Assembly (NCBI GenBank): GCA_027681045.1
Contig: JAQDCK010000006.1
Location: forward strand, 1 to 64,000
From: Lactobacillaceae bacterium AF64-9pH9TA
Lineage (GTDB): Bacteria > Bacillota > Bacilli > Lactobacillales > Lactobacillaceae
DNA: 64,000 bases
Reading direction: 5' to 3'
A model generated the notes under the pieces. It was not told the origin of the DNA, searched no databases, and saw only the letters and a list, made by a program, of their open reading frames with translations. Below are positions 17,079-26,400 of the stretch, one piece after another; position 1 is the first letter of the stretch, and each line of letters opens with the position of its first letter. The position numbers and the translations under genes are program-made.

Positions 17079-18242
17079 TTACTTTTGCTTGTATTGGCGG
17101 ACATAGCCTGCTTGTCCTGCCAAATACCAGGTACCGTGGTTGGCGTCGCTGGTGAATTCAATATTTTCCGGCAGGTTTTCCAAGCCTTCGGTAAAGATGT
17201 CTTCGTATTGGCCAACGCCAAGGCGGATTCTTTCCTTGAGCATGCGGTCGTGCAGGGCTGGACGCAGGCGCTTTTGGTAGCCGGCAACCACCTTGCCGCT
17301 GAAGAATTCAGCCATGGCACCAGAGCCGTAAGAGAAGAAGCCGATCCGGTCGCCGGCCTCAAGGTCACCGTTTTCCAGCAGGCTCAAGACAGACATGTAG
17401 AGGCTGGCCGTGTAGATGTTGCCGACCTGCCGGCTGTACTTGGCTGAGAGCTGGAAGTTGTCGCTGAGGCGCTTAACGGTTTCGTCATCCTGGCCTTCAA
17501 TGGCAATCTTGTGGGCCTTGTAACCCATCTTGGTATAAGGCAGGTGGTAGCAGATGCCGGCAAAGTCAGAAACTTGCAGCTGCTTTTCTGCAAGGAAAGG
17601 CTTGAAAGTGCTCTTGAAGAAGTCCAGGTAGACGTCCCGGCTGTAGTGGCCATCAACAACGGCAGTGGCCAAGTTGTTCGGTCGCCAGAAGTCGTTGATG
17701 TTTTCAGAGTGGGAAGTGTGCCCGTCTTCTAGGGCGATAATTGCCGGATTCTCCTTGATCAACATGCTGATGGCCCCGGCGCCTTGGGTAACCTCGCCGG
17801 CAGTGGCCAGACCATAGCGGGCGATGTCGCTGCCGATGATCATGGCCGAGTGGTGCGGGTGGGCCCGGACGTAGTCACGGGCAACCTGCAGGCTGGCAGT
17901 CAAGGCAAAGCAGGCTTCCTTGATTTCAAAAGTTCTGATCCCGGCTGGCAGGTTAAGTGCTTCCTTGACAAAAAGGGAGGCTGACTTTGACTGGTCAATC
18001 CCGCTTTCGGTCGCAAAGATCAATAAGCCTAATTGCTCCAGATCAACCTGGTCAAGATATTCAGCCGTCGCGTTGATCCCCATGGAAACAGCGTCCTGGG
18101 TCTTGTCAGCGACCGCCATCCGGTCCTGGCCGATGCCGATCAAAAATTTGTTGGGATCCTGGTTTCTGGCGTTGGCCAGGTCAACCATGTCCACAAATTT
18201 ATTAGGAGTATAAAAACCTATCTGATCAATACCGATGTCCAT
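17079..18242 (-). CDS. mvaS: Hydroxymethylglutaryl-CoA synthase
   Basis: 387 residues, normal for bacterial HMG-CoA synthase. The catalytic Cys is at 111 (EIKEACFAL) and the general acid Glu at 79 (ATES). A conserved His segment lies in GICYHLPYTKMGYKAH, with the GSGAMAEFF motif near 310. It condenses acetyl-CoA with acetoacetyl-CoA in the mevalonate pathway to isoprenoids. It is the third gene of thiolase-mvaA-mvaS, only 3 nt after mvaA, with GAGGAC as ribosome site. Confidence 0.95.
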   Translation of the reverse strand: MDIGIDQIGFYTPNKFVDMVDLANARNQDPNKFLIGIGQDRMAVADKTQDAVSMGINATAEYLDQVDLEQLGLLIFATESGIDQSKSASLFVKEALNLPAGIRTFEIKEACFALTASLQVARDYVRAHPHHSAMIIGSDIARYGLATAGEVTQGAGAISMLIKENPAIIALEDGHTSHSENINDFWRPNNLATAVVDGHYSRDVYLDFFKSTFKPFLAEKQLQVSDFAGICYHLPYTKMGYKAHKIAIEGQDDETVKRLSDNFQLSAKYSRQVGNIYTASLYMSVLSLLENGDLEAGDRIGFFSYGSGAMAEFFSGKVVAGYQKRLRPALHDRMLKERIRLGVGQYEDIFTEGLENLPENIEFTSDANHGTWYLAGQAGYVRQYKQK

Positions 18243-18245
18243 TAA

Positions 18246-19472
18246 TTATTGTCCTCGCAATTCTTTCAAAAAATTCTTAGCTGCTGTTTCGCCATACTTT
18301 CCCTGGCTAATCATCATTTGATAAACAGCTTCTTTTTCTTCTTCTGCTGCCGGCAGGGTCTGAACCACGTTGCGGCTCTGCAGGCGCATGTGGCCAGCCT
18401 GGATCCCCTTGGTGGAGATAGCGTTTAAAGCCGCGAAGTTGTTAGCCAGGGCGACGCTGGCGGTCAGTTCTGCCAATTCAGCTGCTTTTATTTTACCTAA
18501 AATGGCATAGCTTTGTCTAATATCAGGCCGCGATGAAATGGAGCCGCCGACCACCCCTAAGGCCAGGGGCAGGGTGACTTGGCCAAGAAGCTTATCCCCT
18601 ACAATTTTCCAGGAGCTAAGGCTGCGATACTGGCCGCTTTTAGCAGCGTAAGTATGGCTTGCTGCTTCAACAGCCCGGTAGTCATTGCCGGTCGCCAGCA
18701 TGACAGCGTCCACCCCATTCATGATCCCCTTGTTGTTGGTTACTGCCCGGTAAGGATCGTTAGTTCCGATTTTAGCCAGCAGGGCCATCTTTTTGGCAAC
18801 CTCCCTGCCTTCTGCCGGATCCCCTTTTTTGCTAAGGAGACTTACAGGAATTTCTACCTTAGCTGTAGTTAGCTGGCTAGGATAGTTGGACAGGATGGCG
18901 AAGAGCTTGGTTTCCACGCCAGGAAAGGCCAGCATCTTCTGGGCCAGGAATTCTAGGATGGCGTTGGTCTTGTTGGCCCCCATGGCTTCAGCCGGGTCAA
19001 CCAGGGCCAGGAGGTAGACCAGGTCAGCTTCCTGGCGGGCAGTCAAGTCTTTTAAGCCGCCCCCGTGCCGGATCAAGCTGGTAAATTCCTTGTTGGCTCC
19101 TTTAATATAGGCTGGGAATTCTTTTTTAAAGTCAGCCAGGGAAAAAGCTTCCGTAACTTCTAAGACGATTTGCCCGTAGATGCCGTCGCGGTGGCTGGTC
19201 GCTTTTACGCCGCCGGCTTTAGAAAAGACGGACATGCCGTGGTTAGCGGCGGCGACGACGGAGGCTTCTTCAGTCGTCATGGGGATCCGCCAATTTTTGC
19301 CATTAACCAGGGCGCCGGTCAAACAGCTCAAGGGGAACTTGACCTCACCAACCACGTTCTCGCTCATCTCATCCAGGCGGGCTAAATCAGCAGCGGGGAT
19401 ATCTTCCAGGGCAACCCCGGCATCTTGTAAAAACTGCCGCCTCTCTTCGGGCGGCAACTGATAGAATTTCAT
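18246..19472 (-). CDS. mvaA: Class II hydroxymethylglutaryl-CoA reductase
   Basis: A 408-residue enzyme that makes mevalonate from HMG-CoA. Class II signatures include the catalytic Glu in MTTEEASVVAAANHG, the Lys in NNKGIMNGVDAVMLATGNDY with its Asp, and the DPAEAMGANKTN block. The correct start is ATG 19472, which follows the thiolase stop (TAAAATG) and uses GAGAAGG inside the thiolase end; the longer frame upstream lacks a ribosome site. It is the middle gene of the mevalonate operon. Confidence 0.95.
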   Translation of the reverse strand: MKFYQLPPEERRQFLQDAGVALEDIPAADLARLDEMSENVVGEVKFPLSCLTGALVNGKNWRIPMTTEEASVVAAANHGMSVFSKAGGVKATSHRDGIYGQIVLEVTEAFSLADFKKEFPAYIKGANKEFTSLIRHGGGLKDLTARQEADLVYLLALVDPAEAMGANKTNAILEFLAQKMLAFPGVETKLFAILSNYPSQLTTAKVEIPVSLLSKKGDPAEGREVAKKMALLAKIGTNDPYRAVTNNKGIMNGVDAVMLATGNDYRAVEAASHTYAAKSGQYRSLSSWKIVGDKLLGQVTLPLALGVVGGSISSRPDIRQSYAILGKIKAAELAELTASVALANNFAALNAISTKGIQAGHMRLQSRNVVQTLPAAEEEKEAVYQMMISQGKYGETAAKNFLKELRGQ

Positions 19473-19473
19473 T

Positions 19474-20574
19474 TTATGCCTTCTCAATTTCAAAAGCGAT
19501 GGCCAGGCCGCCACCGATGCAGAGGCTGGCGATAGCGCGCTGGCCGCCTCTTTGCAGCTGGCGGGCAGCGGTAGCCAGAAGGCGGGTGCCGGAAGCGCCG
19601 AGCGGGTGACCTAAAGCGATCGCCCCGCCCTGCTTGTTGACCTTGGCTAAAGGAATTTCCAGGTCGCGGGCAACAGCCAAAGTAGTTGCGGCAAAGGCTT
19701 CGTTGATTTCAAAGAAGTCGTAGTCGGCTACCTGCCGGCCAGTTTCGTTAAGCAGCTTGCGGATAGCATAGTATGGACCATAGCCCATGAATTCCGGGTC
19801 ATAGCCTACTTCGGCATAAGCGCCCAGCTTGGCTAAAGGAGTCAGCTGGTATTCAGCGACTTTTTCCGCGGTGGCCAGGATGATCATGCTGGCCCCGTTG
19901 GAGATTGGAGAGGCGTTGCCGGCAGTGACGGTCCCGTCTTCTGAAAATGCCGGCTTAAGGCCAGCCAAGGCTTCCAGGCTGGTATCCGGGCGGACGTTTT
20001 CATCTTGCTTGAGACCTTCAATTTGAATGATTTCATCGGCAAAAAGCCCTTCTGCCTGTGCCTTGACAGCTTTTTGGTGGGAAGACAAGCTGAAGGCGTC
20101 AGCGTCTTGGCGGCTGATGTGGTCGCGCTTAGCCACGTTTTCGGCAGTGATGCCCATGGATTTGCCGGAGAAGGAGTCAACGAGACCATCGCTGAACATG
20201 ATTTCCTTTGGGGCGTTGGTCATGCTTTCGCTGCCGCCGACCGCGACCAGGCCCAGGTCACCGATTAACATTTGGGCTTCAGCCAGGCGGACAGCCTTGA
20301 GGCTGGAGCCGCAGACTTCGTTGATGGACACGGCGACTGAGTCTTGCCTCATCCCGGCGTTTAAGGCGATTTGCCGGGCCATGTTTTGGCCTAAGCCGGC
20401 AGACAGGACATTGCCCATGAAGAGGGCGTCCAGGGCTTCGACGTCAAGGCCGGCTTCTTTTAATGCGCCGCGCAGGGCGATTTGGCCCAGGTCGATGGCA
20501 GAAAAGTCAGCCAATTGCTTATGGTAACGGCCAAATGGAGTTCGCTTGGCCGCGACAATATAAATATCTTGCAT
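19474..20574 (-). CDS. thlA: Acetyl-CoA acetyltransferase (biosynthetic thiolase)
   Basis: A 366-residue thiolase that joins two acetyl-CoA into acetoacetyl-CoA. The nucleophilic Cys88 is in NEVCGSSLKAV, the His motif GHPLGASGTR lies near 320, and the second Cys is in LCIGGGLAIAFE near 352. It is slightly shorter than the usual 390 residues. A strong GAGGAG ribosome site precedes ATG 20574. It is the first gene of the mevalonate operon and feeds mvaS directly. Confidence 0.95.
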   Translation of the reverse strand: MQDIYIVAAKRTPFGRYHKQLADFSAIDLGQIALRGALKEAGLDVEALDALFMGNVLSAGLGQNMARQIALNAGMRQDSVAVSINEVCGSSLKAVRLAEAQMLIGDLGLVAVGGSESMTNAPKEIMFSDGLVDSFSGKSMGITAENVAKRDHISRQDADAFSLSSHQKAVKAQAEGLFADEIIQIEGLKQDENVRPDTSLEALAGLKPAFSEDGTVTAGNASPISNGASMIILATAEKVAEYQLTPLAKLGAYAEVGYDPEFMGYGPYYAIRKLLNETGRQVADYDFFEINEAFAATTLAVARDLEIPLAKVNKQGGAIALGHPLGASGTRLLATAARQLQRGGQRAIASLCIGGGLAIAFEIEKA

Positions 20575-20699
20575 GTGTTTATTCTCCTCAACTAAGTTTT
20601 GTTTTGGGGATGCTGAGCTTTGCTCAGCTTTTATATAACCAGTATATTTTACTATAATGTCTTACTGCTTGCTTGGTGAAGCGCTGGATTTAGTGAAAT

Positions 20700-20726
20700 A
20701 TTAAAAAGCACTCCGCGAGGGAGTGC
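20700..20726 (-). terminator. Terminator of the relQ-like/two-component operon
   Basis: On the minus strand AGCACTCC-CTCGC-GGAGTGCT is followed by TTTTTAAT, immediately after the histidine kinase stop codon. Confidence 0.9.
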
Positions 20727-20728
20727 TC

Positions 20729-21988
20729 TTAGTGGACCCGCTTGAAAGTTACCGTAAAATTCATCACGCCATCCGACCAGCTGGCATTGATTTTGCCGCC
20801 AAAAGCAGCGACCAGGTCCTGGGCCATGGACAAGCCGATCCCAAAACCATTCTTTTGCTTCTGATCATAATGGTGGGATTCGTCCTCCCGGTAGAAACGT
20901 TCAAAGAAGCGGTTGGTATCGATCCCGGCCCCATTCTTATATGAATTAGCAACCGTCAAAACCGCGTTCTGATTAAGCCGGCTCTTGGCCAGGACAACCA
21001 TGACTTCACCTTCAGGATCACAATACTTCTGGGCGTTGTCGATCAAGATGTTGACCAGTTCCAGCAGGCTGCGCTGTTCGGCGTTGATGTAGAGATCCGG
21101 ATCGATGCTGACCACATACTTTTTTCCATCCTTAGCCAGAACTGATTTAAATGAATCCGCGGATTCCTTGGTAATTTCTGAAAAATTGACCTTTGACAAA
21201 ACGATCTCTTCTGGCTCGCTCATCCGGGTCAAAGTAATCAGCTGGTTGATTAAGCCTGTCATCCGCACCACCTGCTCTTTGGTGCTTTCATTCCATTCAT
21301 CATCATTGCCCAGCAGCTCTTCCATTTCGGCGTTAGCGCTGATTACGGCCAGAGGCGTCTTCAGCTCGTGACCGGCGTTGGTGATAAAGCGCCGCTGTTT
21401 GTCGTAGGCATCCTTGATTGGCTGGATTGCCTTGTCGGCAAGCAGGGCCATAATGATGACAAAAAACAAAATCCCACCGAAGGTGAAAATCAAGGCATAT
21501 CTCACCAGCAAAAGCGCTGACTGCATCAAAGGACTCAAGTCAATGAAACAGATATAGTACTTGTTGGCAGAAATCTTTTTAGCCAAGTAGCGGAAGCGGA
21601 CTCCATTAGAGTGGATCGTCCCCTTCAACTGGCCAGCTGACAGGCGCCTGGAGATCTGCTTTTTCCGGCTGGAAACCGAGTTGATCGAATTGCCGATGAT
21701 ATGATCTGCGTCAATCACACTTAAAGTCTGCTTTTTCGTATTGATATTAGCTGTGAAGTAGCGGTACTTGAACATCCCTTCCTTATTGTACTGATCGCCT
21801 AGCCGCTCTTTGGCTTGAACCTCGTCCAGTCGGCCATTATTTTTAACAATGATCGATAAGACTTGGTCTGCTTCACGGCTGGACTCAAAAAGGCTGATGC
21901 CGATCAAGCTGGAGAAAGAGAAAAACATGACCAAAAAAAGCGATAGCGTCGCCAGCCAGATAAAGCGCCGCCTGATTTTTTTAATCAT
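20729..21988 (-). CDS. Membrane-bound sensor histidine kinase
   Basis: A 419-residue kinase. A first helix (about 10-30), an extracytoplasmic sensor domain (about 31-150) and a second helix (about 155-180) come first. The H-box GHELKTPLAVISANAEMEEL carries the phospho-His. The ATP-binding domain has N-box NILIDNAQKYC and G2 box GFGIGLSMAQDLV; the usual G1 box is poorly conserved. ATG 21988 is chosen because it overlaps the end of the response regulator gene (stop at 21981). It forms a two-component pair with that gene; the signal is unknown. Confidence 0.9.
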   Translation of the reverse strand: MIKKIRRRFIWLATLSLFLVMFFSFSSLIGISLFESSREADQVLSIIVKNNGRLDEVQAKERLGDQYNKEGMFKYRYFTANINTKKQTLSVIDADHIIGNSINSVSSRKKQISRRLSAGQLKGTIHSNGVRFRYLAKKISANKYYICFIDLSPLMQSALLLVRYALIFTFGGILFFVIIMALLADKAIQPIKDAYDKQRRFITNAGHELKTPLAVISANAEMEELLGNDDEWNESTKEQVVRMTGLINQLITLTRMSEPEEIVLSKVNFSEITKESADSFKSVLAKDGKKYVVSIDPDLYINAEQRSLLELVNILIDNAQKYCDPEGEVMVVLAKSRLNQNAVLTVANSYKNGAGIDTNRFFERFYREDESHHYDQKQKNGFGIGLSMAQDLVAAFGGKINASWSDGVMNFTVTFKRVH

Positions 21989-22658
21989 GATCAGGCCTCT
22001 CAAGGCAGAACTTGCCGCCCTTCTCGCCGGAAATCTGGACATTTGCCCCGATTGAGGCCAGCTTGGACCGGAGGAATGAGATGTATACCCAAACCACGTC
22101 TTCGCTTTCATCTTCATTCTTCCAAACGTGGTTGAAAAGCTCTTCCGTGCTGATGGCCTTGCCAGGATTAAGCAAGAAGTAGCGCATCAAGCCGGTTTCC
22201 TGCTTGGACAGACTGATAGAGTTGTTGCTGGACAGCTCTTGAGAGTTGAGGTCCAGCTTAAGGTTGTCGTAATTCAGTTCTTGAGTGCTGTTGTAGTCCT
22301 CGCTTCGGCGCTCTTTTGACCGCAGGCGGGCCAGCAGTTCCTTTAAGGAGAACGGCTTAGTCAAGTAGTCGTCAGCACCGACATCCAGGCCCGTTACCTT
22401 GTCGTCAATTTCAGCCTTGGCCGTCAACATCATAATGTAGGTTTTATCACCAGTAGCGCGGATTTCCTTGACCGCGTCCAGGCCATTTTTGACGGGCATC
22501 ATGATGTCCATGATGATGACGTCGTAAGGGTGCTTTTTGACAGCATCGACGGCTTCTTGTCCGTTAAAAACTGAATCAACGTCGTAGCCGCTTTTTTGCA
22601 TGGCGACCGTCAAAACTCTATTCAATTGTGCTTCGTCTTCAGCTAAAAGAATCTTCAT
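21981..22658 (-). CDS. OmpR/PhoB-type response regulator
   Basis: 225 residues. The receiver domain has acidic residues EDEAQ, the phospho-acceptor Asp in DVIIMDIMMP (near 51), Thr in MLTAKAE and Lys in LTKPFSLKELLARL. A C-terminal winged-helix DNA-binding domain follows (about 130-225), with ISLSKQETGLMRYFLLNPGK typical of the family. It begins 3 nt after the small alarmone synthetase stop and overlaps the kinase by 8 nt, so all three are one operon. Confidence 0.92.
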   Translation of the reverse strand: MKILLAEDEAQLNRVLTVAMQKSGYDVDSVFNGQEAVDAVKKHPYDVIIMDIMMPVKNGLDAVKEIRATGDKTYIMMLTAKAEIDDKVTGLDVGADDYLTKPFSLKELLARLRSKERRSEDYNSTQELNYDNLKLDLNSQELSSNNSISLSKQETGLMRYFLLNPGKAISTEELFNHVWKNEDESEDVVWVYISFLRSKLASIGANVQISGEKGGKFCLERPDHD

Positions 22659-22661
22659 AAA

Positions 22662-23270
22662 TTACCCTTCCTTGATCAGTTGGCGAATCGTTTGCATACT
22701 TACATCGCAAGATGCCAATTCGTCAGCAACCCGCTTGAGTTCCTTGCTGATGCGTTCAGGATTCTTGATGTCATGCTTGTACTTCATTTCGTGTTCAAGA
22801 CTGGCCCAAGTGTCCATGGCAATTGTCCGCAGCTGGATCTCAACGTAGTAGGTGCCAGGCTTATTGCCGTGGACGTCTTCAAAGGGAGTGACTACTTCCA
22901 TGATCAAGTGGTATGACCGGTAGCCGTTTGGCTTGGCATCGGTAATGTAGTCTTTTTCCTTAATGATCTTGAAATTGCCCTGCTTCTTCAACAAGTCAAT
23001 GCAAGTGTAGATATCATCAATAAAGTTGCAGACAATTCTGAGGCCGACTGCGTCCCGGTTTTCGATCAATGCAGACTCTGGCGTTAGCGGCAAACCTTTT
23101 CTCTCGCACTTTTGCGTCATGCTTCCTTCGTCTTTGACGCGACCTTCCAGGTGTTCGTATAGCTTTTGCCCGTGTTCCGCGCTATATTCCTGACCGATGC
23201 CTTGGATTTGCTGCAAAATAGAATCCAGGATCTGTGGAAGATAGTCGGCATACTTTCCGTAGATGCTCAT
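22662..23270 (-). CDS. Small alarmone (ppGpp) synthetase, RelQ/RelP-like
   Basis: A 202-residue stand-alone synthetase domain with no HD, TGS or ACT part. Core motifs are RDAVGLRIVCNFIDDIY (near 72-90), KPNGYRSYHLIMEV (near 112-126, nucleotide binding) and YYVEIQLRTIAMDTWASLEH (near 140-160, Mg-binding Glu). It makes (p)ppGpp from ATP and GTP or GDP without hydrolysis. It is first gene of an operon with a two-component system and ends a few tens of bases from the CRISPR trailer end. One CRISPR spacer encodes a close variant of its RDAVGLRIVCN motif. Confidence 0.9.
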   Translation of the reverse strand: MSIYGKYADYLPQILDSILQQIQGIGQEYSAEHGQKLYEHLEGRVKDEGSMTQKCERKGLPLTPESALIENRDAVGLRIVCNFIDDIYTCIDLLKKQGNFKIIKEKDYITDAKPNGYRSYHLIMEVVTPFEDVHGNKPGTYYVEIQLRTIAMDTWASLEHEMKYKHDIKNPERISKELKRVADELASCDVSMQTIRQLIKEG

Positions 23271-23343
23271 TTCACCACTCCTTCTATTACTTCTACTCTA
23301 CCAGAGATCCTTGAAATTTGCTTGTGCTTTAAGGGAAACTTAT

Positions 23344-23372
23344 GATCATCCCGGCATATGTATGGAGAATAC
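23344..23372 (-). repeat. Possible extremely eroded CRISPR repeat beyond the array end
   Basis: Contains GATCATCCCGGCATATGTAT and ends GGAGAATAC, which aligns to the array repeat with several mismatches and a 1-2 nt insertion. Its spacing to the next eroded repeat (23404) is about one array unit. It marks the oldest, leader-distal end. Confidence 0.45.
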
Positions 23373-23403
23373 ACAGTACCAAAAACACAATAGCATAACG
23401 AAC

Positions 23404-26400
23404 GGATTGCCCCCACATACGTGGGGAATGTTGTTTTGTCCTATGTTACTCACTAATGGCAGTGAGATTACAGCCAATTAGTAACATAGTCTCCTAGTGG
23501 GGTGTACTACGACAACCCCCAGGATCACCCCCACTGATGTGGAGAATACAAACTCTATTGAATAAACAACCTTCAAAAACAGGATCACCCCCACCTACGT
23601 GAGGAATACACTTGCAGACGATTCTGAGGCCGATCGAATCTCTAGGATCACCCCTACCTGCGTGGGGAATACCCGCCCTTCTCTAGCCCGTTTTGTTGGG
23701 AATGGGGATCACCCCCACTTGCGTGGGGAATACCTACGATAGTCAAAGTGATTTTTGGAAAAATCGGGATCACCCCCACTTGCGTGGGGAATACGAGATC
23801 GATTTGATGACTGCATCCACCAGCGAGGGATCACCCCCACCTACGTGGGGAATACTCGCCATCAAGTCTTCGTTCAGAATCCGGTATTGGATCACCCCCA
23901 CCTACGTGGGGAATACCTCGTTTGTCTTGACGGTGAGCCACTTCCACCAGGATCACCCCCACCTACGTGGGGAATACATCAACTAGCGTAGAAGCAGGCT
24001 ATAAGGTCGAGGATCACCCCCACCTACGTGGGGAATACCCTTGCTGGCCGTTATATTCGCTCTGAGCGCTAGGATCACCCCCACCTACGTGGGGAATACT
24101 GAAGTTCATTTTAAAAAGCCCCTCCTAGGCTAGGATCACCCCCACCTACGTGGGGAATACCGGCCTATCATAAAGCAGGTGCAAGCTTTGCGAGGATCAC
24201 CCCCACCTACGTGGGGAATACGCGGCCTTGATAGAAGCGCGGCTAAAAGTAGCGGGATCACCCCCACCTACGTGGGGAATACGAATGTTCTCAGTGTTTA
24301 CCAGGTACTTGCTTGGGATCACCCCCACCTACGTGGGGAATACTAACGAGTGTGCCGAATTGGTCAGTGATGACAGGGATCACCCCCACCTACGTGGGGA
24401 ATACTGGCAATGATGTGGTCAAATGGCAGGATAATGAGGATCACCCCCACCTACGTGGGGAATACGGCAAGTTAGCCGGGGTCAGCACGGGTTAAAGAGG
24501 ATCACCCCCACCTACGTGGGGAATACAGCCAGTTCTGAGGTGTTTCGAAGTAGTGATAAGGATCACCCCCACCTACGTGGGGAATACGATTACACCTCTT
24601 CCTTAATCTCCAAATGTTCGGGATCACCCCCACCTACGTGGGGAATACCAAAGAGTGCGCTCCTTGACTTAAAGAACGTTAGGATCACCCCCACCTACGT
24701 GGGGAATACGGTCGATTGGCAAACTTTACCAGCGGCCGCTTAGGATCACCCCCACCTACGTGGGGAATACTTTTATTCGCGAATTGTCGATCTGAGTAGC
24801 CGAGGATCACCCCCACCTACGTGGGGAATACAAGTCCTAACTTAATGGTCTGTAGAAATGCGGGGGATCACCCCCACCTGCGTGGGGAATACGTGGCTGT
24901 AGGGCTCAGCGAGTTGGTGTAGTCAGGATCACCCCCACCTACGTGGGGAATACCCAGGAAAGGGTTGCTATAACGCTGAGAGATTAGGATCACCCCCACC
25001 TACGTGGGGAATACTTACGGAAACAATCGCGGACGCCGTGGCTTGGAGGATCACCCCCACCTACGTGGGGAATACCCTGAGTAGAGAGTAAGAGACATCA
25101 GCCCACCAGGATCACCCCCACCTACGTGGGGAATACCTGAGCCTTGACCGAGTCAAATATCTCAGCAAAGGATCACCCCCACCTACGTGGGGAATACCCG
25201 ACCGTAACCTTGAGCGGCTGAACAGAGTTGGGATCACCCCCACCTACGTGGGGAATACAATTACTGCCAAAGACGTTGCTGACCAAAGTCAGGATCACCC
25301 CCACCTACGTGGGGAATACGAACGCTTGGCATCGCAACCGGCATCGGCATGAGGATCACCCCCACCTACGTGGGGAATACACAACGACTACCTTTACATT
25401 TGGCAGGACAATGGGATCACCCCCACCTACGTGGGGAATACCGCCGTGGTCTTTTCCTTGGGCTTAGCTTTAGGGGATCACCCCCACCTACGTGGGGAAT
25501 ACAGAGAGTTAGATGCCTGGCCATTCAGCCAGGTAGGATCACCCCCACCTACGTGGGGAATACTTGGTAGTGACAGTGAATACTTGAGATGGCGTAGGAT
25601 CACCCCCACCTACGTGGGGAATACACGGCCTCCGTCACACGCACGCATCCCTGCTGAGGATCACCCCCACCTACGTGGGGAATACAGCTAACCAAGCAAG
25701 CATTTTGTCGTAGTCTAGGGATCACCCCCACCTACGTGGGGAATACGCAAAGTGATGTAAGTAATTTCTGAAGTGGTCAGGATCACCCCCACCTACGTGG
25801 GGAATACCGCGGTTATCACGTGGGAACCGGGCCAGCGTAAGGATCACCCCCACCTACGTGGGGAATACCTAACCTACTATGCTAGACCATGCATTCAGGA
25901 AGGATCACCCCCACCTACGTGGGGAATACATCATTTTCACCAAACCGAACTCACTTAAATTAGGATCACCCCCACCTACGTGGGGAATACTTTTGCGGAA
26001 TTGCTTAGATGTAGTTTTTAACAGGATCACCCCCACCTACGTGGGGAATACTTGGAACCTGGCCCCGCGAGCTTCAAGAAATTAGGATCACCCCCACCTA
26101 CGTGGGGAATACCTAGCGTACTATATCGGGGGGAATCATGTTAGAGGATCACCCCCACCTACGTGGGGAATACTTGTTTTCACAGAGTTTGGGACATCTG
26201 TTGAAAGGATCACCCCCACCTACGTGGGGAATACTTGTTTCTTTGAACTTTTTAAGTCGCGGCGCGAGGATCACCCCCACCTACGTGGGGAATACTAACG
26301 AGTGTGCCGAATTGGTCAGTGATGACAGGGATCACCCCCACCTACGTGGGGAATACAATATAACAGACCTAAAAAGGACTGTACTAATAGGATCACCCCC

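Noticed and set aside
23026-23047. Lethal self-targeting of the relQ-like gene by the matching spacer
   Set aside because: The match covers only the PAM-distal 22 nt; the seed end of the spacer differs almost completely, so Cascade should not bind stably.
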